Below, in pieces: positions 1-12,091 of a DNA stretch of 64,000 bases. The notes beneath the pieces were generated by a model, which searched no databases, was not told the origin of the DNA, and was given only the letters and a program-made list of their open reading frames with translations. The stretch lies in NCBI GenBank assembly GCA_902610315.1, contig CACLVA010000007.1:1-64000 (forward strand), written 5' to 3'. Numbering within the stretch: the first letter of the stretch is position 1; every line of letters begins with the position of its first letter. Source of the stretch: an uncultured Pelagibacteraceae bacterium (GTDB lineage Bacteria > Pseudomonadota > Alphaproteobacteria > Pelagibacterales > Pelagibacteraceae). The position numbers were made by a program, and so were the translations under genes.

Positions 1-543
1 TAAAAATATACCTTCAAAAATAGCCTCATACAATTGTGAAGGATGTCTTGGAATATTATCGACTAACGGAAAGATAACACCCCAAATTAAATCGGTTGGT
101 TTTCCGACAAGCTCGCTATTTATAAAATTTGCAATTCTACCAAAAAAAATTCCAATAGGTGCTGCAACAGCTATGAAATCAAAAAAAATATACTTTTCTA
201 AATTATTCTTTTTACAAAAAATAATAGTGGCTACTATAATTCCTATTAAACCCCCGTGAAAAGACATCCCTCCTTGCCATATCATAATTATTTCTGAAGG
301 ATTTTTTAGGAAAAATTTTAGATTATAAATTAAGACATAACCTAGTCTCCCACCTACAATTATACCTATAATTAGATAAGTTATTAAATCATCAATGTAA
401 ATCTTATGAATATTCTTTTTAATTAATATTTTCTTAATGTAAATCCATCCACAGATTATTCCAAAAATATACGCAAGAGAGTACCAGTGAATTTTGATAA
501 AAAATATTTCAAAAGCTACTGGATTCAAATTATTAATAAGCAT
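1..543 (-). CDS. lgt: Prolipoprotein diacylglyceryl transferase, partial (runs off the left edge)
   Basis: This inner-membrane enzyme moves diacylglyceryl from phosphatidylglycerol onto the lipobox cysteine of prolipoproteins. About 181 codons are visible from an ATG at 543. The translation has hydrophobic membrane segments, a GGRLGY stretch, FHGG with a conserved His, the GRIANFINSE active-site segment (Arg and Asn) and HPSQLYEA close to the window edge, which together identify Lgt. The C-terminus is outside the window. It is divergent from the UbiK-like gene, with 40 bp between the two starts. Pal, further along, is a likely substrate. Confidence 0.95.
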   Translation of the reverse strand, partial: MLINNLNPVAFEIFFIKIHWYSLAYIFGIICGWIYIKKILIKKNIHKIYIDDLITYLIIGIIVGGRLGYVLIYNLKFFLKNPSEIIMIWQGGMSFHGGLIGIIVATIIFCKKNNLEKYIFFDFIAVAAPIGIFFGRIANFINSELVGKPTDLIWGVIFPLVDNIPRHPSQLYEAIFEGIFL

Positions 544-583
544 ATTATAAAAATTAGAATATATTATTTTTAAAAGCAAAAGT

Positions 584-829
584 ATGTCAAAATCTAAAAT
601 TTTATTAGAAAAATTAACAAGTTTACTTGCCCAAGGATTAATATCTTATAAAGACTTAAGCAATGAAGTAATTAACATAATTAAATCTCAGAGAGATGAA
701 ATCATTTTAAAAATGAAAATATCTACAAAAGAAGAAACAGATATTCTAAAAAAAAGAATTGAAAAATTAGAAAACGAGATAAATAAATTAAAAAAAAATA
801 AACGAACTAAAAAGGTAAAGAAATCTTAA
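584..829 (+). CDS. ubiK: UbiK-like (BMFP/YqiC) accessory factor
   Basis: This is an 81-residue protein. The N-terminal half is an amphipathic helix (LLEKLTSLLAQGLISYKDL) and the C-terminal half is a Lys/Glu-rich coiled coil ending in a basic tail. This matches the BMFP/UbiK family, whose members trimerise, bind membranes and help the aerobic ubiquinone biosynthesis complex. The family assignment rests on size and on helix plus coiled-coil architecture, because sequence conservation in this family is low. The last 23 nt overlap convergently with the 3' end of the sensor kinase gene. The symbol is a family-level call. Confidence 0.65.
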   Translation: MSKSKILLEKLTSLLAQGLISYKDLSNEVINIIKSQRDEIILKMKISTKEETDILKKRIEKLENEINKLKKNKRTKKVKKS

Positions 830-2120
830 CATTCAAACCGCCTAATTTTGATTTATTTAAATCAATTTTTCCTCCATGGGATCTAACTACGTCTGATGCA
901 ATTGAAAGGCCAAGACCCACGCTTGATTTTGAGTCACCTCTTCCTTTATTTATTTTATAAAAAGGTTTGAAAACATTTGAATATTCTGATTTTGGAATAC
1001 CTGGTCCGTCGTCCTCTATAATTATAACCATTATTTTATTTAACTTTTTTAAGGAAAATGTAACTTTTTTTCCATACTTAAGACCATTGTCTATTATGTT
1101 GCTGATACACCTTAATAATAAATTCTTTCGCCCATTAAAGTTTACATTTTCCTCAATATTTGAGGATATTAAAGCATTATCATATTTTTTAATTAAAGAT
1201 TTGATCGTTTTTGAGATATTAAACGATTCATTTTTTTCAGAAGACGTCGAACTAGCAAACTGCAAATATTCATTTAACATTTTTTCCATTTCCTCTATGT
1301 CTTCAGAGAGTTTTTTTGAAATATTGTTGTCTTTGATAAAGGCTAATTGTAACTTTATTCTTGTTAGCGGAGTTCTTAAATCGTGGCTTATTCCAGACAA
1401 CATCTCAGATCTCTGATTTAAATGTCTTAAAATTCTTTTCCTCATTCTATCAAATTCAAATCCAGCTTGACGTATTTCAAGAGCACCCGAAGGCCTGAAT
1501 TCACCAACATCTTCTCCTCTTCCAAATTTTTCAGATGCTTTCGCTAAATTTACGATTGGTCGTGTTTGGTTTTTTAAGAAAATTAAGGCAACTGTAATTA
1601 ATAAAAACGCCGGGAATGTGATCCATAACGCAAATAATCTAGCTGAGGTACTGGTAACTCTTTCTTTGGGGATATAAAATTCAAAATACCCATTAATATG
1701 TTTTATTCTTAATTCAATTAATCCTTTGAATTTTGTAGTATCAAACCAATAACTTAAATTTCTGGATTTTAATTCTCTTCTCAAAGTACGATCCATAGGG
1801 CTGAACCATCTCTCCATATCTTGTTTTGGTAAGTCACCAAATGAAATAAATTTTACAGTAAAGTTGTGATGTTCTTCAAATAAGTTTATTAAATTCTCTT
1901 TATTGTAATCTTCATTATCATAAGCATCTAAAAAAAATTTAATTTCTCCTATTAATGCATTTGTCATTCCTTTATTTGTTTTTATCCACAAACTATCGAA
2001 AAAAACTACTGATATAGTGATTTGTAAAATTATGATTGGAGCCGCAACAATTAAAAGAGCTCTATAAAATAATCTTTTTGGAAGTATTTCTTTAACAAAT
2101 TTATTCAATCCATAAAACAT
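807..2120 (-). CDS. envZ: Membrane sensor histidine kinase, EnvZ type
   Basis: This 437-residue kinase is the sensor partner of the adjacent OmpR-type regulator. TM1 lies around residues 20-42, followed by a periplasmic domain of about 120 residues, TM2 around 162-183 and HAMP around 184-236. The HisKA segment GISHDLRTPL carries the phospho-acceptor His246. The C-terminal ATPase domain shows the N box (NIIDNGLKYG), G1 box (DDGPGIP) and G2 box (GLGLSIA). The start overlaps the end of the regulator gene by 20 nt, so the two are translationally coupled. The stimulus cannot be read from the sequence; EnvZ is the closest architectural match. Confidence 0.88.
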   Translation of the reverse strand: MFYGLNKFVKEILPKRLFYRALLIVAAPIIILQITISVVFFDSLWIKTNKGMTNALIGEIKFFLDAYDNEDYNKENLINLFEEHHNFTVKFISFGDLPKQDMERWFSPMDRTLRRELKSRNLSYWFDTTKFKGLIELRIKHINGYFEFYIPKERVTSTSARLFALWITFPAFLLITVALIFLKNQTRPIVNLAKASEKFGRGEDVGEFRPSGALEIRQAGFEFDRMRKRILRHLNQRSEMLSGISHDLRTPLTRIKLQLAFIKDNNISKKLSEDIEEMEKMLNEYLQFASSTSSEKNESFNISKTIKSLIKKYDNALISSNIEENVNFNGRKNLLLRCISNIIDNGLKYGKKVTFSLKKLNKIMVIIIEDDGPGIPKSEYSNVFKPFYKINKGRGDSKSSVGLGLSIASDVVRSHGGKIDLNKSKLGGLNVKISLPF

Positions 2121-2778
2121 ATCCTGTACCTCTTATAGTTTGTAAATATTTTGGATTTTTTGGATTCATTTCAATCTTTTTTCTTAGTCTAGTAATAATT
2201 ACGTCAATTGATCTTTCTTTTTCTAGATTAATAAGTTTTCCTATTTCTAGTCTACTGAAAACCTTACCAGGTTGATTTATCATTTTATCTAAAATTTTCT
2301 TTTCGGTTGTGTTGATTTTTAGTTCTTTTTTCTCTTTTATTATTAACAACTTTGTTAAATCAATTTTGATGTCTCCAAAATTTATAGCTCTTATGAGGTT
2401 CTTTTTTTGTGTTTTGGATAAAATGTTTTTTATTCTCAATAGCAGTTCCTGTGGTTCAAATGGTTTCGGTAAATAATCATCTGCTCCAGACTCGAGTCCC
2501 TCAACCCTTTCTTTTGGTTCACCTTTAGCAGTCAAAAGTATTACCGGTGTATCAATAAAGGATTTATTTTCATTTAAAAATTCCAAACCACTTTTGCCAG
2601 GCATCATAATATCTAAAATTATCAAATCGAATTTTATGATTGCGATTTTTTTTTGAGCTTCTTCAGCTGAACTAGCTGTATTTACCAAAAAACTTTTTTC
2701 ATTTAAAAATTTTTTTACTAAATTTCTTATACCATCATCATCGTCTACAACTAATATATGAGCTTTATAGTTTTTCAT
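2101..2778 (-). CDS. ompR: OmpR/PhoB-family response regulator
   Basis: This 225-residue regulator has a receiver domain (residues about 7-120) with the acidic pocket VVDDDD, phospho-acceptor Asp56 in LIILDIMMPG, the switch Thr in LLTAKG and the conserved Lys in YLPKPF. The winged-helix DNA-binding domain covers about 130-225 and ends in TIRGTGYVL, typical of the OmpR/PhoB class. It overlaps the MarR gene upstream by 14 nt and the kinase gene downstream by 20 nt, so the three form one tight unit. Whether it controls porins as OmpR does is unknown. Confidence 0.9.
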   Translation of the reverse strand: MKNYKAHILVVDDDDGIRNLVKKFLNEKSFLVNTASSAEEAQKKIAIIKFDLIILDIMMPGKSGLEFLNENKSFIDTPVILLTAKGEPKERVEGLESGADDYLPKPFEPQELLLRIKNILSKTQKKNLIRAINFGDIKIDLTKLLIIKEKKELKINTTEKKILDKMINQPGKVFSRLEIGKLINLEKERSIDVIITRLRKKIEMNPKNPKYLQTIRGTGYVLWIE

Positions 2779-3208
2779 TTATTATTCTTTTTAAGACCTG
2801 GTCAAAATTCAGCACTTCTTTTGCTGATGAGTTTAAAAAAGCTTTGTAAATTCTTTTTTTTTGAGAAAAAAAAATTTCGTTGTAAATTTTACTTCCTTTA
2901 GAACTTAAATAAATATGTCTAACTCTAGTATCTTTACTATCTTTTTTAAATTCTAAAAAATCTAACCTCTTCAAGTCATTCAGAACCCTATTTAAACTCT
3001 GCTTAGTTACATTTAATTTCTTTAAGAGTTGTGAAATTGTAATTCCTTCATAAAAAGATATTAAATGAAGAGATTTATGATGCGCAGTGCCTAATTGATA
3101 CTTTTTAAGTATTTTCTTGGGATCACTAAATGACTCCCTATAAGTGACAAAAATTTTTTCAATAAAACCTTTTAATTGTTCATCTTTTAAATAAAGAAGA
3201 TCTTTCAT
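2765..3208 (-). CDS. MarR-family transcriptional regulator
   Basis: This 147-residue protein has the MarR winged helix. The recognition region is around residues 55-85 (ITISQLLKKLNVTKQSLNRVLNDL) and the wing follows as KKDSKDTRVRHIYLSSKG. It is the first gene of the marR-response regulator-kinase unit, and its start faces ilvE across a 62-bp gap. MarR proteins usually repress their own and neighbouring promoters in response to small ligands. Here it probably sets the level of the two-component pair, and ilvE may also be a target. The ligand is unknown. Confidence 0.88.
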   Translation of the reverse strand: MKDLLYLKDEQLKGFIEKIFVTYRESFSDPKKILKKYQLGTAHHKSLHLISFYEGITISQLLKKLNVTKQSLNRVLNDLKRLDFLEFKKDSKDTRVRHIYLSSKGSKIYNEIFFSQKKRIYKAFLNSSAKEVLNFDQVLKRIINEKL

Positions 3209-3223
3209 AATAAGTAAGTTATA

Positions 3224-3252
3224 TTGACATATTAAATTTAGGAAGTTATTTT
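3224..3252 (+). promoter_or_regulatory. Sigma-70 type promoter for ilvE
   Basis: TTGACA at 3224-3229 and TATTTT at 3247-3252 are separated by 17 bp. The -35 box is perfect and the spacing ideal. The predicted start near 3259 gives a leader of about 12 nt before the ATG at 3271. It sits in the intergene shared with the divergent MarR gene, so MarR could act here. Confidence 0.55.
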
Positions 3253-3270
3253 TTTATAAATTTTCTTTTT

Positions 3271-4155
3271 ATGATGATTCCTTACGATAAAAGAGACGGC
3301 AAAATTTGGTATAATTCTGAACTAGTAAATTGGTCAGATGTTAAGTTACATGTTTTAAGCCATGGACTTCATTACGCAAGTTGCGTTTTTGAGGGTGAGA
3401 GGGTTTACGATGGCGAAATTTTTAAATTAGAGGAACATACTTCTAGATTTTTTCACTCAGCAAAAAGAATGGGTTTTGAAATCCCTTATAGCGAGGATCA
3501 AATAAACAAAGCTAGTAAAAATATTATCTCAGTTCAAAAAGTTGAAAATGGTTATGTTAGACCAATTGCCTGGCGAGGTAGTGAAATGATGGCTATTTCA
3601 GCTCAACAAACAAAAATTCATGTAGCAATTGCAACTTGGGAGTGGGGATCTTATTTCGATCCAAAGTTAAAAGTCGAAGGAATAAAACTGAATATATCTA
3701 AATGGAAAAGACCTGCACCAGATACAATACCTTGGGACACGAAAGCATCTGGATTATACATGATATGTACTTTGTCAAAACATGAAGCAGAGAGAGATGG
3801 ATACACCGACTCTTTAATGTTAGATCATGAAGGAAATGTTGCAGAAGCCACTGGTGCAAATATCTTCTTTAAAGATAAAGATGGAAATCTGCATACCCCA
3901 ACTCCTGACTCTTTCCTTGATGGTATCACAAGAAGAACTGTCATAGATATTGCAAAATCAAAAAATGTAAAAGTAATTGAAAGAAAAATTAGACCAGATG
4001 AACTTAAAAATTTTACTGGTTGTTTTCTTACTGGCACTGCTGCAGAAGTAACTCCAGTTTCACAAATAGCAAATTATAATTTTAAAGTTTGTAAAACAAT
4101 TATCGAATTATCAGACTCCTATCAATTGATTGTAAGAAAAAAGAAAGCTGCTTAA
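3271..4155 (+). CDS. ilvE: Branched-chain amino acid aminotransferase
   Basis: This class IV, PLP-dependent aminotransferase carries out the last step of Leu, Ile and Val synthesis and the first step of their breakdown. The 294 residues show the N-terminal GKIWYNSELVNW start, the HVLSHGLHYASCVFEGER segment, the PLP lysine K158 in PWDTKASGLYM, and EATGANIFF and FLTGTAAEVTPV in the cofactor-binding half. The length is normal for the family. The gene opens with two ATG codons (3271 and 3274), and either could serve. It runs convergently into pgsA with no gap (stop codons at 4153-4155 and 4156-4158). Confidence 0.95.
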   Translation: MMIPYDKRDGKIWYNSELVNWSDVKLHVLSHGLHYASCVFEGERVYDGEIFKLEEHTSRFFHSAKRMGFEIPYSEDQINKASKNIISVQKVENGYVRPIAWRGSEMMAISAQQTKIHVAIATWEWGSYFDPKLKVEGIKLNISKWKRPAPDTIPWDTKASGLYMICTLSKHEAERDGYTDSLMLDHEGNVAEATGANIFFKDKDGNLHTPTPDSFLDGITRRTVIDIAKSKNVKVIERKIRPDELKNFTGCFLTGTAAEVTPVSQIANYNFKVCKTIIELSDSYQLIVRKKKAA

Positions 4156-4737
4156 TTATTTATTATCTTCAGAAATTGCATGGTCAATTCCTTTTCTAAG
4201 GTAATCATAAGCTGTAAATAAAGTTAAGAAAGCTGAAAGCCACAAAATTATAATACCAATAGTTTGAGCATTATAGTCTTGAAAATTCAAAATTTTATTA
4301 CCAGTTTCCCCTGTTAATAAAATAGAAATTGAAAACATTTGTAAAAAAGTTTTCAATTTTGCAAGATTTGATACTGGTAAATTAACCTGCCCTTTTGCTA
4401 AAAATTCTCTGAGACCAGATATCAAAATTTCCCTTATCAGAATAATAATCGCAGCTATTACCTCAAAATTTTTTATTGTTCCATCCATAACTAATAAAAT
4501 TAGGGCTGTAGCTACGATAATTTTATCAGCAATGGGATCTAAAAGTTCACCAAGTTTGGATTCTTCTTTATACAATCTTGCTAAAAGACCATCTAAAAAG
4601 TCTGTAAAAGATGCAAGAACAAATAAAAAAAATGGAATTACATCTCCATAAAATCCTGGCAAATAAAATGTTAACACAAATATTGGGACAATAATTATAC
4701 GGCCAATTGTCAGATAATTAGGAAATTTAAATTTCAT
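4156..4737 (-). CDS. pgsA: CDP-diacylglycerol-glycerol-3-phosphate 3-phosphatidyltransferase
   Basis: This 193-residue inner-membrane enzyme makes phosphatidylglycerophosphate, the precursor of phosphatidylglycerol (the lipid donor used by Lgt). It has the CDP-alcohol phosphotransferase signature as DFLDGLLAR, then eight residues, then [10 protein letters not shown], with the conserved aspartates, plus several membrane helices. The start overlaps the uvrC stop by 4 nt (ATGA), an arrangement seen in many proteobacteria (uvrC-pgsA). Confidence 0.95.
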   Translation of the reverse strand: MKFKFPNYLTIGRIIIVPIFVLTFYLPGFYGDVIPFFLFVLASFTDFLDGLLARLYKEESKLGELLDPIADKIIVATALILLVMDGTIKNFEVIAAIIILIREILISGLREFLAKGQVNLPVSNLAKLKTFLQMFSISILLTGETGNKILNFQDYNAQTIGIIILWLSAFLTLFTAYDYLRKGIDHAISEDNK

Positions 4738-6569
4738 TCGTGAAAAAAGTTATATATTTTTTTTGCAACCTTTTCCTCAACTCCCTCTACTGATTTTATT
4801 TCATCTAAACTAGCAGACTCGACAGCTCTAGCAGATCCAAAATGATTTAATAAAGCTCTCTTTCTAGTAGACCCGATCCCACTAATTTGATCAAGAAGCG
4901 ATTTTTTTAAGCCCTTTTTCCTTTTTGCTCTATGAGCGCTTATTGCAAATCTATGCGCCTCATCTCTTATTCTTTGTAAAAAAAATAAAGTTGGATCGTT
5001 TTTTTCAAATTTAAATTCTTTACCATTATGAAAAAAGGTTTCATTACCACTATTTCTAAGTTTCCCTTTTGCAATTGCTATGACCGGGATTTCGTGGAGG
5101 CCCAACTCATTCATTGTTTCTCTTACTACTGAGTATTGGCCCTTTCCACCATCAATTAAAATTAAGTCTGGCATTGTCAAATAATTATCTTTTTCTTGAA
5201 TGGCTCGTTTGAACCTTCGATTAATAACCTCTCTCATCATACCATAGTCGTCTTGCTCGTTATTTTTAATTTTAATATTAAATTTTCTATATCTTTTCTT
5301 TATAAAACCTTCTTCACCAAATGTAATTAACGCTCCTATGCTATCGGTACCTTGAATATGACTATTATCATATACTTCTACTAAGTTAATATTGCTCTCA
5401 AGATCAAATTTTTGTGAAATGTTCTCAAATAAATCTTTATTATTTTGGCTCTCATATATTTTTCTATTTAAACTATCTTTTGCATTTTTGAGAGCTTGAT
5501 TAATAACTTTTAATTTTGAACCTTTTTTAGCAACCGAAATGCTAATTTGTTTATTTTCTTTTTTGCTTAAGGTTTTTTCGATTAATAGTTTTTCTTTTAT
5601 ATCCTCACTTAAAATAATATTTATGGGGACACTTTTATTTTCATAAAATTGTGTAACGAAAGAATTAATTATATTACTCAAATTTTCATCTGGATCATGT
5701 TTGGGAAAAAAAGCTTGATTACCCCAATTTTGTTTAGATCTATAAAAAAAAACTTGGATACAAGTTTTACCAGATTCTTTGTAACCAGCAATAACATCAG
5801 CCTCTATTAAGTTCGCTTCATTAATTCTCTGAGATGACTGAATAATATTGAGTGATTTAATTCTATCCCTAAGTATTGCAGCTTTTTCAAAATTTAGTTC
5901 ATCACTAGCAGTTTCCATTTGTGCCGATAAACTTTTTTGAATTTTTCTTGATTTTCCAGAGACAAAGTCAATAGCATCATCTACAGATTTTTTATAATCA
6001 TTCTCGTGTATAAAATTTACACAAGGACCAGAACATCTTTTAATTTGATATAATATGCATGGTCTTTCCCTATTTTTAAATACAGTGTCATCACAAATTC
6101 TTAATTGAAATATTTTTTGGATCATTTTTATGGTCCAATTTGCAGAACCTGCAGACGCAAACGGACCGAAGAAAAAACCTTCTTTGTCCTTTTTCCCTCT
6201 ATGTTTTTTTATTTGTGGCCACTTTTCTTTATTACTAATAAAAATAAAAGGAAACGATTTATCATCTCTCAATAATATATTAAATCTTGGCTTATACTTT
6301 TTAATTAAATTGGCCTCTAATAATAAAGCTTCACTCTCGTTTGAAGTTGTTGTTACTTCAAGTTTTCTAGTTTGAGATAACATTCTCTCAGTTCTAATAA
6401 TATGATTTTTCTGTGATACATAACTTTTCAATCTATTAGGTAAATTTTTTGCTTTTCCAACATACAAAACCTCATTTTTCTCGTTCAGCATTTTGTAAAC
6501 ACCTGGCAATTTAGTAATTAGCGGTATTTCTTTTTTTATAATATCTTTTCCAATATCAGAATTTGTCAT
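4734..6569 (-). CDS. uvrC: UvrABC excinuclease subunit C
   Basis: UvrC makes both incisions in nucleotide excision repair after UvrB has loaded on the lesion. Domains in order are GIY-YIG (LPGVYKM, then LYVGKAKNL), a cysteine-containing region, the UVR motif ([17 protein letters not shown]) that binds UvrB, the RNase H-like endonuclease ([21 protein letters not shown]) and two C-terminal helix-hairpin-helix motifs. I place the start at the ATG at 6569 (611 residues), preceded by AAAGAGAA. A longer frame from a TTG at 6599 would add 10 residues and overlap folB by 44 nt, which is less likely. Confidence 0.95.
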   Translation of the reverse strand: MTNSDIGKDIIKKEIPLITKLPGVYKMLNEKNEVLYVGKAKNLPNRLKSYVSQKNHIIRTERMLSQTRKLEVTTTSNESEALLLEANLIKKYKPRFNILLRDDKSFPFIFISNKEKWPQIKKHRGKKDKEGFFFGPFASAGSANWTIKMIQKIFQLRICDDTVFKNRERPCILYQIKRCSGPCVNFIHENDYKKSVDDAIDFVSGKSRKIQKSLSAQMETASDELNFEKAAILRDRIKSLNIIQSSQRINEANLIEADVIAGYKESGKTCIQVFFYRSKQNWGNQAFFPKHDPDENLSNIINSFVTQFYENKSVPINIILSEDIKEKLLIEKTLSKKENKQISISVAKKGSKLKVINQALKNAKDSLNRKIYESQNNKDLFENISQKFDLESNINLVEVYDNSHIQGTDSIGALITFGEEGFIKKRYRKFNIKIKNNEQDDYGMMREVINRRFKRAIQEKDNYLTMPDLILIDGGKGQYSVVRETMNELGLHEIPVIAIAKGKLRNSGNETFFHNGKEFKFEKNDPTLFFLQRIRDEAHRFAISAHRAKRKKGLKKSLLDQISGIGSTRKRALLNHFGSARAVESASLDEIKSVEGVEEKVAKKIYNFFHE

Positions 6570-6981
6570 AAATTCTCTTTTTTGAAATTTGAATACCAAC
6601 CGACGAGCAGTCCTTCATTATTTCAAGTTTTTCTATTTTAAGATTTATTTTCTCAATTCTTTTATCTTTAAAAAGCTCATCAAATACATCTTCAGCTAAG
6701 GTTTCTAGGAAATTATAATGTTTATTTTTTACCAGTTTCTTTATAAGTCGCACCACCTTTGAATAATTCACTATAGATTTTAAATCTTTATCATTTGATG
6801 GTTTTTTATCTTTGTAATCAATTTCTAATGAAAACTTTACTTTTTGAGGTTTTTCTTTCTCAAAATCATAATAACCTAGTTTTAGATTTAAGATAAGCTC
6901 TTTAATTAAAACTTTTTTTTCGTAATTAAATAGGTTTTTTGTTTTACCTATTCTGAAAATTTCAATATTATTTTTCTTCAT
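6556..6981 (-). CDS. folB: Dihydroneopterin aldolase
   Basis: FolB cleaves 7,8-dihydroneopterin to 6-hydroxymethyl-7,8-dihydropterin in folate synthesis. The 141-residue protein carries the family pattern: [28 protein letters not shown], the [12 protein letters not shown] segment, and [14 protein letters not shown] with the conserved Glu. The N-terminus is about 20 residues longer than in short FolB proteins. It follows the pteridine-reductase-like SDR with a 4-nt overlap, making a small pterin operon. A divergent aldolase with relaxed specificity is possible. Confidence 0.85.
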   Translation of the reverse strand: MKKNNIEIFRIGKTKNLFNYEKKVLIKELILNLKLGYYDFEKEKPQKVKFSLEIDYKDKKPSNDKDLKSIVNYSKVVRLIKKLVKNKHYNFLETLAEDVFDELFKDKRIEKINLKIEKLEIMKDCSSVGIQISKKRIYDKF

Positions 6982-7733
6982 TCTTTACCACCTAATACAT
7001 CAGGAGTTTGCCAATTCAAGCTCTGTCCGCTATCTAGCGCTAAAACTTGACCAGTAATAGATCTATTTTTAATTAAAAAGTCAACTGCATTACAAATATC
7101 ATTAACAGATACCTGTCTTCTTAATGGTGTTGCTAGATACTGTTTTTTAAAGTGGGCAACAGATTGTCTTTTATTTTTAATCGTAGGCCCCGGCGCGATA
7201 CCATTAACTCTTATCCTTGGCGCAAAACTCATCGCACTTGTTTTAGTCATAGTATAAAGACCAGCTTTGCTTAAGGTATAAGAAAAAAAATATGGAGTAA
7301 GTTTAAAAACTCTTTGATCAATAATGTTGATAATATTGTTGTTACCTTTAACTACACATTTTGAAAATTCTTTGGATAAAATAGCTGGTGCTTTTAAGTT
7401 TGCATTTAAATGATTATTCCAACTTTTCGTGTTAAAATTTTCAATTTTATCATTTTCGAATACAGAGGCATTATTAATAAGACAATCAAGATAACCCATA
7501 TTTTTCTTTGCAAATTTGACTATTTTTAAAACATCTTTTTCTTTTCCCAGGTCTGCTTTTATTAAATAAATTTTTGAGCCTTTTTGCTCTAAATTATTTC
7601 TTAAATTTTCAGCTTTAGATTTTGATTTGTTATATTGAATTAAAATCTGGACTTTAAAACCAGATAATCGTTCTGCAATTGCCGCACCGATCCTGGTAGC
7701 ACCACCTGTGATAATTATTTTTTGTGCTTCCAT
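6978..7733 (-). CDS. SDR oxidoreductase, pteridine reductase / FolM-like
   Basis: This 251-residue NADPH-type short-chain dehydrogenase has the cofactor motif TGGATRIG (residues 9-16), with an Arg in the glycine loop, and LINNAS. The active site is unusual: the common SDR catalytic Ser is replaced by Asp139 (NIIDQR), with Tyr152 and Lys156 in YTLSK. The Asp-13-Tyr-4-Lys spacing is that of Leishmania PTR1 (D181/Y194/K198), and E. coli FolM also has Asp. With folB next door, dihydrofolate, dihydromonapterin or dihydrobiopterin reduction is the likely activity. The gene overlaps uvrB by 19 nt. Confidence 0.8.
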   Translation of the reverse strand: MEAQKIIITGGATRIGAAIAERLSGFKVQILIQYNKSKSKAENLRNNLEQKGSKIYLIKADLGKEKDVLKIVKFAKKNMGYLDCLINNASVFENDKIENFNTKSWNNHLNANLKAPAILSKEFSKCVVKGNNNIINIIDQRVFKLTPYFFSYTLSKAGLYTMTKTSAMSFAPRIRVNGIAPGPTIKNKRQSVAHFKKQYLATPLRRQVSVNDICNAVDFLIKNRSITGQVLALDSGQSLNWQTPDVLGGKE

Positions 7734-9889
7734 TTTTTTTCTTTCTTTTTTGTTACTTTTGTTCCAGGCATCCCCATTGTGGAACGTCCTTTAGGATATA
7801 GTTTATTCTTAACATCATATTGTCTAATTTTAGGATTTAAAGTTATTTCAAGCTCTGTGCTTTCCAGCTTTCTAATTTCGTCTCGAATTTTTGCTGCTTC
7901 CTCAAACTCAAGATTAGAAGCTGCTTCCTTCATTTTTTTATCTAAAGCTTTAAGGTGTTTTTTAAGATTTCCGCCAATATTTGAACCCTCGCTAATTTTT
8001 ACATAATCTTTTTCGTAGACACTTTCTAAAATATCACTAATTTCTTTTTTTACTGACTTTGCATCAATTTTATTTTTTTTGTTGTATTCTATTTGAATCG
8101 ATCTTCTTCTATCAGTTTCTTTTAATGCTTTCTTAATACTTTTCGTCTCTTTATCTGCATAAAGAATTACTTTACCATCAACATTTCTCGCTGCTCGACC
8201 AATAGTTTGAATTAAAGATGTTTCTGATCTTAAGAAGCCCTCCTTATCTGCATCTAAAATTCCAACTAATGCACACTCTGGTATATCAAGTCCTTCTCTT
8301 AAAAGATTTATTCCTACAAGAACATCAAATACACCCATTCTCAAGTCACGCATAATCTCTATTCTTTCAAGTGTATCAATATCTGAATGAAGGTATCTTA
8401 CTTTAATTCCATTTTCATGAAGATACTCTGTTAAATCTTCAGCCATTTTTTTTGTTAGAGTAGTGACCAAAACCCTATAATTTTTATCAATAACTTTTTT
8501 ACACTCATGCATTAAATCGTCCACTTGATTTTTAGCTGGTTTAATCTCTACAGCTGGATCAATCAAACCTGTTGGTCTAATTACTTGATCTATGAATTTA
8601 CCTTTCGTCTGTTCTAATTCCCAAGGACCAGGAGTAGCAGAAACAAATATAGTTTGAGTTCTCATTAAATCCCATTCTTCAAATTTTAAAGGTCTATTGT
8701 CCATACAAGATGGAAGACGGAAACCATACTCCGCAAGTGTACTTTTTCTTGATCTATCTCCTTTGAACATTCCATTAAGTTGAGGAACTGTTACATGAGA
8801 CTCATCAACAAAAACTAAAGTGTTGTCTGGAAAGTATTCAAATAGAGTTGGTGGTGGTTCCCCTGGCTTTCTACCTGATAAAAATCTAGAGTAATTTTCT
8901 ATACCTGCACAAGAGCCTGTAGCCTCTATCATTTCTAAGTCGAACTTAGTTCTCTCTTCTAATCTTTGGGCTTCAAGTAATTTATTTTCAGATTTATGTT
9001 TTTTTAATGTTATTTCTAATTCTTTTCTAATATTTATAACTGCTTGTTCTACAGTTGGTTTAGGAGTTATGTAATGGCTATTTGCATAAACTTTTATTAA
9101 ACTTAACTCTCTTACTTGATCTCCAGTTAATGGATCAAACTCCTCAATTTTTTCTAATTTGTCCCCAAATAAACTTAATCTCCAAGCTCTATCTTCAAGA
9201 TGTGAGGGAAATATCTCGAGATACTCTCCTCGTGCTCTAAATGTTCCTCTATAAAAATTTTGATCATTTCTTTTATACTGAAGAGCAACCAACGACTTAA
9301 TAATTTGATCTCTATTATAATCATAATTCCTTTGAAGTGTTAAAGTCATTTTACTGTATGCCTCAACTGACCCTAAACCATAAATACAAGATACGCTCGC
9401 TACAATTAAAACATCATCCCTTTCCAATAAGGATCTGGTTGCCGAGTGTCTCATCCTGTCTATTTGTTCATTTATTGACGCTTCCTTTTCTATATAGGTA
9501 TCTGATCTTGGAACATATGCTTCAGGCGTGTAGTAGTCATAATAAGAAACAAAATACTCAACTGCATTTTCAGGAAAAAAAGTTTTCATTTCACCATAAA
9601 GCTGTGCAGCAAGAGTTTTATTTGGTGCTAAAATTAATGCAGGTCTATTTGTTTCTTCAATAACCTTAGCCATTGTAAAAGTTTTCCCAGATCCAGTTAC
9701 TCCTAATAACACTTGATTAAACTCTCCCTTTTTTGCACTCTTAACTAATTTTTTAATAGCTTCAGGCTGATCTCCTGCGGGTTTAAAATCAGACTTTATT
9801 TTAAATTTTTTGCCACCTTCTAATTTACCAACAAACTTTGGATTTTTATTCTGTATATCTGAAATTAAATCTTGATAAGTATTTTGCAT
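7715..9889 (-). CDS. uvrB: UvrABC excinuclease subunit B
   Basis: UvrB is the DNA damage-verifying helicase-like subunit of nucleotide excision repair. The 724 residues show Walker A ([10 protein letters not shown]), the beta-hairpin region ([20 protein letters not shown]), Walker B-like DESHVTV, helicase motifs including SATPG and [10 protein letters not shown], and the C-terminal UVR motif ([20 protein letters not shown]) that contacts UvrC. The tail is Lys-rich and about 40 residues longer than E. coli UvrB. uvrB, the SDR, folB, uvrC and pgsA overlap in series on the minus strand, implying one transcript. Confidence 0.97.
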   Translation of the reverse strand: MQNTYQDLISDIQNKNPKFVGKLEGGKKFKIKSDFKPAGDQPEAIKKLVKSAKKGEFNQVLLGVTGSGKTFTMAKVIEETNRPALILAPNKTLAAQLYGEMKTFFPENAVEYFVSYYDYYTPEAYVPRSDTYIEKEASINEQIDRMRHSATRSLLERDDVLIVASVSCIYGLGSVEAYSKMTLTLQRNYDYNRDQIIKSLVALQYKRNDQNFYRGTFRARGEYLEIFPSHLEDRAWRLSLFGDKLEKIEEFDPLTGDQVRELSLIKVYANSHYITPKPTVEQAVINIRKELEITLKKHKSENKLLEAQRLEERTKFDLEMIEATGSCAGIENYSRFLSGRKPGEPPPTLFEYFPDNTLVFVDESHVTVPQLNGMFKGDRSRKSTLAEYGFRLPSCMDNRPLKFEEWDLMRTQTIFVSATPGPWELEQTKGKFIDQVIRPTGLIDPAVEIKPAKNQVDDLMHECKKVIDKNYRVLVTTLTKKMAEDLTEYLHENGIKVRYLHSDIDTLERIEIMRDLRMGVFDVLVGINLLREGLDIPECALVGILDADKEGFLRSETSLIQTIGRAARNVDGKVILYADKETKSIKKALKETDRRRSIQIEYNKKNKIDAKSVKKEISDILESVYEKDYVKISEGSNIGGNLKKHLKALDKKMKEAASNLEFEEAAKIRDEIRKLESTELEITLNPKIRQYDVKNKLYPKGRSTMGMPGTKVTKKKEKKWKHKK

Positions 9890-9908
9890 ATATTAAACAA
9901 AGTATTAA

Positions 9909-12070
<2,162 letters not shown>

Positions 12071-12091
12071 ATGGAAGCTATATAGTAATTA

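Noticed and set aside
967..1416. Plus-strand frame of 149 codons opposite the sensor kinase
   Set aside because: It mirrors the conserved HisKA and ATPase region of the kinase and shows no family pattern of its own.
6569..6599. Ten-residue N-terminal extension of UvrC from a TTG at 6599
   Set aside because: The ATG at 6569 has an AAAGAGAA site and fits the usual UvrC N-terminus; the TTG start would overlap folB by 44 nt.
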